DNA from: Crossaster papposus
Lineage: Eukaryota; Echinodermata; Asteroidea; Velatida; Solasteridae
Length of the DNA: 64,000 nt
NCBI GenBank assembly: GCA_037893245.1
Contig: JBAIAA010000806.1
Span: 310,001 to 374,000 of the forward strand
Direction: 5' to 3'
Shown here: positions 63,901-64,000 of the stretch, piece after piece
Layout: each line of letters starts with the position of its first letter
Numbering within the stretch: the first letter of the stretch is position 1
Notes under the pieces: generated by a model
Told to the model about the DNA's origin: nothing
Databases searched by the model: none
The model's input: the letters and a program-made list of their open reading frames with translations, nothing else
Made by a program: the position numbers and the translations under genes

Positions 63901-64000
63901 GAAACGCGTGTGTTAACGTTAACATTTTCAGAAAATCGAAATAAAATACTAACAAAGCATGCCCCGGGTTAAATTGCTAATTTTGCCATTCCTGGAGGCC

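Larger units (their letters stand above)
1..64000 (+). repeat. 199-bp satellite DNA array, about 320 head-to-tail monomers
   Basis: The same roughly 199-bp unit recurs without a break from base 1 to base 64000, always in the same orientation; landmarks such as GTTAACGTTAA, GCATGCCCCGGG and TGTGCACA return every 199 bp. Departures from the 199-bp step are mostly 1-2 bp indels, plus one 9-bp deletion, two 93-bp deletions (copies of one event) and one 271-bp insertion. The array extends past both window ends, so its true size is unknown. Monomers differ by a few point variants, and these variants recur in blocks at multiples of 199 bp, i.e. higher-order repeats. This is the usual organisation of eukaryotic heterochromatic satellites; chromosomal location (centromere, pericentromere, other) cannot be told from the sequence. 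I do not recognise the family. Confidence 0.98.

Noticed and set aside
1..64000. CRISPR array (regular repeats)
   Set aside because: There are no conserved short repeats separated by unique spacers; the full 199-bp unit is repeated, including what would be the spacers.
1..64000. Tandem tRNA, 5S rRNA or histone-type gene cluster
   Set aside because: The monomer shows no A/B box pair with a cloverleaf, no 5S core sequence and no coding frame compatible with a 199-bp period.

Overview
The whole 64 kb window is one head-to-tail satellite DNA array. About 320 copies of a 199-bp monomer lie in the same orientation from the first base to the last, and the array runs off both ends. The only foreign sequence is one 263-bp fold-back (MITE-like) transposable element at 24429-24691, flanked by an 8-bp target duplication. 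I found no protein-coding gene, no RNA gene and no CRISPR array. The many overlapping ORFs of about 113 codons are by-products of the repeat: 199 is not a multiple of 3, so each monomer shifts the frame and the same ORF restarts every 199 bp. A uniform array of this size with multimeric (higher-order) organisation and a non-autonomous DNA transposon points to eukaryotic constitutive heterochromatin (centromeric, pericentromeric, subtelomeric or a B/sex-chromosome block). I do not recognise the satellite and cannot name the species; an animal is my guess, not something the sequence proves.

Monomer anatomy (hand-counted consensus, 94 of 199 bases G or C, 8 CpG): a GC-rich half with a C5-C8 tract, a GGGCGG box and the palindrome TGTGCACA, then an AT-rich part with ACGCGT, the 12-bp palindrome GTTAACGTTAAC and AATAAA. 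Two 15-bp arms in each monomer are perfect inverted repeats of one another (CCCGGGGCATGCTTT and AAAGCATGCCCCGGG).

Layout by shared variants at fixed spacing. 1-4.1 kb: a 13-monomer unit (2585 bp) and part of a second copy. 4.6-13 kb: nested 6-mer (1194 bp) and 13-mer (2587 bp) tandem duplications. 13-22.5 kb: more diverged monomers, with a 14-mer (2787 bp) duplication. 23.2-32.2 kb: a 25-mer block duplicated once, with an inner 7-mer (1394 bp) duplication; only the first copy carries the MITE, and the second copy preserves the empty site. 34-37.5 kb: a 5-mer (994 bp) repeated three times. 38-48.7 kb: a 9-mer (1792 bp) duplication inside a nearly perfect 25-mer (4977 bp) tandem duplication whose junction is an in-register hybrid monomer. 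47.4-53 kb: a 17-mer (3383 bp) and a 5-mer (995 bp) duplication. 54-64 kb: variant-rich monomers, a block repeated 6974 bp away, and a 1303-bp tandem duplication carrying a monomer with a 93-bp deletion.

The window is best read as a record of repeated unequal exchange: large in-register duplications of very different ages overlap one another, and the single transposon insertion gives a relative time marker.
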